This document shows, in pieces, positions 60,695 to 64,000 of a stretch of 64,000 nt of DNA (positions within the stretch are counted from its first letter, which is position 1; each line of letters opens with the position of its first letter). A program made the position numbers and the translations under genes. This DNA comes from an uncultured Lachnospiraceae bacterium. Its GTDB lineage: Bacteria; Bacillota; Clostridia; Lachnospirales; Lachnospiraceae. Under the pieces are notes generated by a model. That model saw only the letters and a list, made by a program, of their open reading frames with translations, was not told the DNA's origin and did not search any database. The stretch is taken from the NCBI GenBank assembly GCA_946546945.1, contig CAMNOU010000002.1, positions 1-64,000 on the forward strand, read 5' to 3'.

Positions 60695-61807
60695 ATGAGA
60701 TATGCTTTGTATTGCAATACACAGTATCAGGTATTCGCGGCGGAATGCTTTTTGCTGAATCATTGTGACCGGGACGCGGATACATGTGATATTTATATCG
60801 ATATTGATAACGCAGAGGGAATGGAAGCCTGTGCGCAGAAACTGGAGAAACAGCATTTGTTTTCCCGTGTTTACAAGGTCAGGCGCATCATGAATGCCGA
60901 GAAGGGATGCAGGCTGTACGTACATAAAGTGCAAAGTTACCTGAACCCGAGAAAGATCTTTGGAAAAAGCGTTGTACAGTCCGGTCTCAAGGGGACAGAT
61001 GCCTACGATTATGTTATGATTTCTCATCTGGGCCCGCTGGCCCGCTGGTTTGTTTTTTCCTTCCCGGAGGCGCAGGTGTGTTTCTTTGAGGATGGACTGG
61101 GAAGTTATCTGAATGACACACAGGAGATGTTTGTTACACGGAAAGACCGGTTCTTTGAAAAGCTGACGAAGCGCGGACCGGGCACGATCCGGCCGGTCTG
61201 CTTTTACCTTTTCTGCCCGGAGTTTTATAATGGCAGATATGATGCGATAAAAAGAAAAATAACCGTGGTTGATGAAACGCAGAAAGAGAATGCAGAGGAG
61301 CTGGAAGAAATCTTTCCGCGCACAGGCAGCACCGTCTACAGTGATTATAAGTATATCTATCTGGATCAGCCGGTCGCAACTCTGAATAAAGCATTGACCG
61401 GATGCCAGGAGCAGATCTCGCAGGAGATGGATTCTCTTCTGAACAGAAAGCTGGGAGAAAAAGTCCTTGTGAGGCCGCATCCCCGGCAGAAGAAAAAGGA
61501 TTACCAGAGGATGCGCGCAGACCGCGCGGGTGAATCCTGGGAAATTTCGTGTACGCCCGGACTTCGTGATGACTGTGTTTTGATCGGAAGATATTCCACG
61601 GCCCAGTTCACGCCGAAGCTTCTGTATAACAAGGAACCCTATCTTATTTTTACGCACAGGCTGTTCCCGGAGGATGGAAAGGGCGTCAGCTATGCGGATG
61701 CCGGGGAAACCATCGAGAGGCTGAAAAAATTATATGTCTCAGAGAACAGGATTTTCTGCCCGGAGAACTTTCAGGAACTTGAAGAACTGCTGGATTCGAT
61801 GGAATAA
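60695..61807 (+). CDS. GT52/polysialyltransferase-like glycosyltransferase
   Basis: 370 aa. The start RYALYCNTQYQVFAAECF, the block VCFFEDGLGSYLND, KVLVRPHPRQ and the later CVLIGRYSTAQFTPKLLY match the layout of family GT52 and related sialyl- or glucosyl-transferases. No CMP-sialic acid synthase is in view, so a non-sialic donor is possible. Stop abuts the start of the polymerase gene. Confidence 0.75.
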   Translation: MRYALYCNTQYQVFAAECFLLNHCDRDADTCDIYIDIDNAEGMEACAQKLEKQHLFSRVYKVRRIMNAEKGCRLYVHKVQSYLNPRKIFGKSVVQSGLKGTDAYDYVMISHLGPLARWFVFSFPEAQVCFFEDGLGSYLNDTQEMFVTRKDRFFEKLTKRGPGTIRPVCFYLFCPEFYNGRYDAIKRKITVVDETQKENAEELEEIFPRTGSTVYSDYKYIYLDQPVATLNKALTGCQEQISQEMDSLLNRKLGEKVLVRPHPRQKKKDYQRMRADRAGESWEISCTPGLRDDCVLIGRYSTAQFTPKLLYNKEPYLIFTHRLFPEDGKGVSYADAGETIERLKKLYVSENRIFCPENFQELEELLDSME

Positions 61808-63046
61808 ATGAGAGAAATGGTCAGATCACTAAAAAATATTAAAAATTATGTGAAGGTGAATAAAACCTGCGTTTTGTTTTTCTTTCTGATGCTGCCCTTT
61901 TTCCAGCCGGGATGCATTGATAATATGATTGCCTATGGAATGCATACGGCTTTATTTGAATCCATCGGACTGGTCTACGCTGTTGCGAGAATGGGAGTTT
62001 CCGTTTTCGCGGTCATCGCGTATATTTACATGCTCATGCACAAAAACATAAAGATCAACCGGTATTCCGCCGTGTTTATGCTGTGTACAGTGTGTGTTAT
62101 TTTTTCAAATCTGTGGAATCAGGCAGGCTTAAGCGTGATCATATCGAATGTCTGTGAGATCGCCTTCCTGTGTTTGTGTGAACTGCTTTTGATGCAGAAG
62201 AACAGTCAGTTTGTTTATGTACTGACGGCTATATTCGGTATACTGAGTATCGTGGGAGCTATCTCCATTTTTGCTTTCCCGCAGGGACTGAATCACGCTC
62301 CGGATATTCATGTGGCCATTTATTTCCTTGGCAGTAAAAATGCTTCCGTGAATCTGTATATTGTGTTTTTGATGGGATTTGCGGGCATCGCATGTGCCTC
62401 AAAGAAGAAACTGCCCATTAGCGGACTGCTCTGGATTCTGATCTTTCTGGCAACGGGAATCATTACAGAATCAGGTTCTGCCATCCTGTGCATGGGGCTG
62501 CTGCTGGTCTGGTACCTGCTGTACCGGATCGTAAAAAAAGAAATCGTGATCTCTCCGTGGATTCCTTTTCTGATCGTGGCTTGTGTGCTGGTCCTGATTT
62601 ACAGCGGGACAACGGTCCCTGTTTTTTCAAATGTACTTGCCGGCCTTGGCCGGGACATTACCTTCAGCGGCAGAGTGCCGTTATGGCAGCAGGCCCTGGA
62701 TTATTTTAAAAAATTCCCTCTGCTTGGGACAGGAATCGATGTGGAATTCAGGAACCTGAGCGGCTATATCCAGCAAAGCGCGCACAGTCAGTATCTGGAC
62801 CGCCTTGCAAAATACGGAATTGCTGCTTTTGTGTGCTTCATGGCGGAAATCATTTTTGCCGTCAGAGATCTTCAGAAAGCAAAGCGCAAAAAACTCGCCG
62901 GCTTTCTGGGCGGTATTTTTGCCGTCTACCTGCTTCGCATGGGGTTTGATACATACAGTTTTTACTATTTTATCGTGCTGGTATATCTGATTCCGGAACT
63001 GATCAGGTACGCTGCCGGCGGACAGGAGGGAAGCCTCCGGGGTTAA
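61808..63046 (+). CDS. O-antigen/capsule polymerase-like membrane protein (Wzy)
   Basis: 412 aa with about 11 predicted membrane helices. A large outside loop near 285-330 (LGRDITFSGRVPLWQQALDYF, GTGIDVEFRNLSGYIQQSAHSQYLDRLAKYG) carries the Wzy_C-like GxGxxxF..HSxYLxxLxxxG pattern. It polymerises lipid-linked repeat units on the outer face of the membrane. No gap to the upstream gene. Confidence 0.88.
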   Translation: MREMVRSLKNIKNYVKVNKTCVLFFFLMLPFFQPGCIDNMIAYGMHTALFESIGLVYAVARMGVSVFAVIAYIYMLMHKNIKINRYSAVFMLCTVCVIFSNLWNQAGLSVIISNVCEIAFLCLCELLLMQKNSQFVYVLTAIFGILSIVGAISIFAFPQGLNHAPDIHVAIYFLGSKNASVNLYIVFLMGFAGIACASKKKLPISGLLWILIFLATGIITESGSAILCMGLLLVWYLLYRIVKKEIVISPWIPFLIVACVLVLIYSGTTVPVFSNVLAGLGRDITFSGRVPLWQQALDYFKKFPLLGTGIDVEFRNLSGYIQQSAHSQYLDRLAKYGIAAFVCFMAEIIFAVRDLQKAKRKKLAGFLGGIFAVYLLRMGFDTYSFYYFIVLVYLIPELIRYAAGGQEGSLRG

Positions 63047-63049
63047 AAA

Positions 63050-64000
63050 ATGAATAATGACAGGCTCGCACTGAAATCCGGGATCTGGTATACCGTGTGC
63101 AATTTTCTGCTGCGCTGTATCGGGTTCATCACGACCCCCATTTTTACCAGACTGCTGACGCAGGAGGATTTTGGTGCTTATAACAATTATACATCATGGG
63201 TAAGTATATTAACGATTTTGGTGACGCTGGATCTGGGGGCGACTCTGATCAGCGCGAAGTTTGATTATAAGGAGAAATTTGATGAGTATGTTCTTTCGGT
63301 CCTTGCGCTGAGTTCCCTGTCCTGTGTGATCTGGTTTGCAGTCGCGCATGTTTTTGCGGACAGGGTGATGAATCTGCTGGGAATGGATATGTTTTATATC
63401 AATTGTCTGCTGATCTATCTGTTCTTCTATTCGGCAGTCAATTTGTTCCAGATACGGGAGCGGTATCTGTTTGCGTATAAGGGAACAGTTTTTTCCAGTA
63501 TCTTTATTACGGTCGGAACGGCTTTTCTGTCTGTTGTCCTGGTGCTGACGATGGAGAACCGCCTGACCGGCAGGATCATCGGCAGTATTGTACCAACTAT
63601 TTTGCTGGGCGCCATTCTGTATGTATATTTCATCAGGAAAGGAAAGCGGATCGATGTAAGATGCTGGAAATATGCTCTGCCGATCTGTCTTCCCTATATT
63701 CCGCATCTGTTATCGCTGACCCTGCTGAATTCGATGGACAGGGTGATGATCACACGCATATGCGGGAAAAGGGATAATGCTTTATACAGTCTGGCTTACA
63801 ACTGCGGCACGATCGTTACGCTTCTGATGACTTCGCTGAACGGGGCGTTCTCCCCGTGGCTGGGTGAACAGCTCCATGCGAAGGCTTACGACCGGATCCG
63901 GCGGATATCGAAAAAATATATCCTGATTTTCTGCTATCTGGCGGCCGGGGTCATGCTTCTGGCGCCCGAGGTGCTGCTGGTGCTTGGCGGAAAGGCTTAT
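63050..64000 (+). CDS. Wzx-type polysaccharide flippase, 3' end outside the window
   Basis: ATG at 63050, four bases after the polymerase stop, then 317 open codons to the window edge. MNNDRLALKSGIWYTVCNFL, then IGFITTPIFTRLLTQEDFG is the start block of MATE-like oligosaccharide flippases. Further helices follow, then DRVMIT near residue 225 and NCGTIVTLLMTSLNGAFSPWL. It moves undecaprenyl-linked repeat units across the membrane for the polymerase. About 150 residues are probably missing at the right edge. Confidence 0.9.
   Translation, partial: MNNDRLALKSGIWYTVCNFLLRCIGFITTPIFTRLLTQEDFGAYNNYTSWVSILTILVTLDLGATLISAKFDYKEKFDEYVLSVLALSSLSCVIWFAVAHVFADRVMNLLGMDMFYINCLLIYLFFYSAVNLFQIRERYLFAYKGTVFSSIFITVGTAFLSVVLVLTMENRLTGRIIGSIVPTILLGAILYVYFIRKGKRIDVRCWKYALPICLPYIPHLLSLTLLNSMDRVMITRICGKRDNALYSLAYNCGTIVTLLMTSLNGAFSPWLGEQLHAKAYDRIRRISKKYILIFCYLAAGVMLLAPEVLLVLGGKAY

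Overview
The window reads as a chromosomal segment of a low-to-medium GC Gram-positive anaerobe of the Clostridia, most likely a Lachnospiraceae-type gut bacterium. The evidence is the gene content: spoVG, a Spo0A-type DNA-binding domain, DnaI- and DnaD-type replication proteins, the rpsF-ssb-rpsR / gdpP-rplI-dnaB order, NADP-type gdhA, DUF951, LtaS-like and LicD proteins. Strong AGGAGG ribosome sites and TTGACA/TATAAT promoters fit this. No species can be named from the sequence alone.

Layout. 0-3.4 kb: the 3' part of a tRNA-Phe, a complete tRNA-Lys with a duplicated 3' end plus terminator, a flavodoxin-like oxidoreductase, an orphan hypothetical gene, and a decayed IS1182-type transposase. 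3.4-11.3 kb: a visibly A/T-richer island holding a PadR-like fragment, two small double-glycine leader peptides with a shared C-terminal half, a C39-peptidase ABC exporter, and a large lipoprotein with two MalF/MalG-like permeases. It ends with an unknown membrane protein and an internally deleted MacB-like ATPase. This is the best candidate for an undescribed system: a peptide (bacteriocin- or signal-like) export cassette coupled to a solute-binding ABC importer module. 11.3-20 kb: a MATE pump behind a terminator-type leader, a metal-binding HMA protein, a DUF3887-like lipoprotein, then three minus-strand envelope genes (stand-alone adenylation enzyme, repeat-rich NlpC/P60 hydrolase, LtaS-like sulfatase-fold enzyme).

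20-45 kb is mostly housekeeping: sirtuin, DUF951, rpsF-ssb-rpsR, gdpP-rplI-dnaB, a DtxR-like regulator, gdhA, an unusual HPr-like protein, prs, dnaI-like and dnaD-like genes, murC, spoVG, pth-mfd-prsA-like, murA, metK with a structured leader, and a histidine kinase/response regulator pair. 45-49 kb holds an RluA-type pseudouridine synthase, an L,D-transpeptidase and an initiating polyprenyl-phosphate sugar transferase.

49-64 kb is a surface-polysaccharide locus that runs off the right edge. It opens with a two-HTH XRE regulator and a stand-alone Spo0A C-terminal domain, each preceded by a palindrome. Next come hddA, a fused hddC-gmhB, gmhA and two SDR enzymes that together would make a GDP-6-deoxy-heptose. 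After these lie a WecG/TagA-type and a GT4 glycosyltransferase, a LicD / cytidylyltransferase / SDR trio, a GT52-like transferase, a Wzy-like polymerase and a Wzx-like flippase. The picture is Wzx/Wzy-type assembly of a heptose-containing, possibly phospho-substituted glycan on the undecaprenyl-phosphate primer made by the 47.6 kb transferase.
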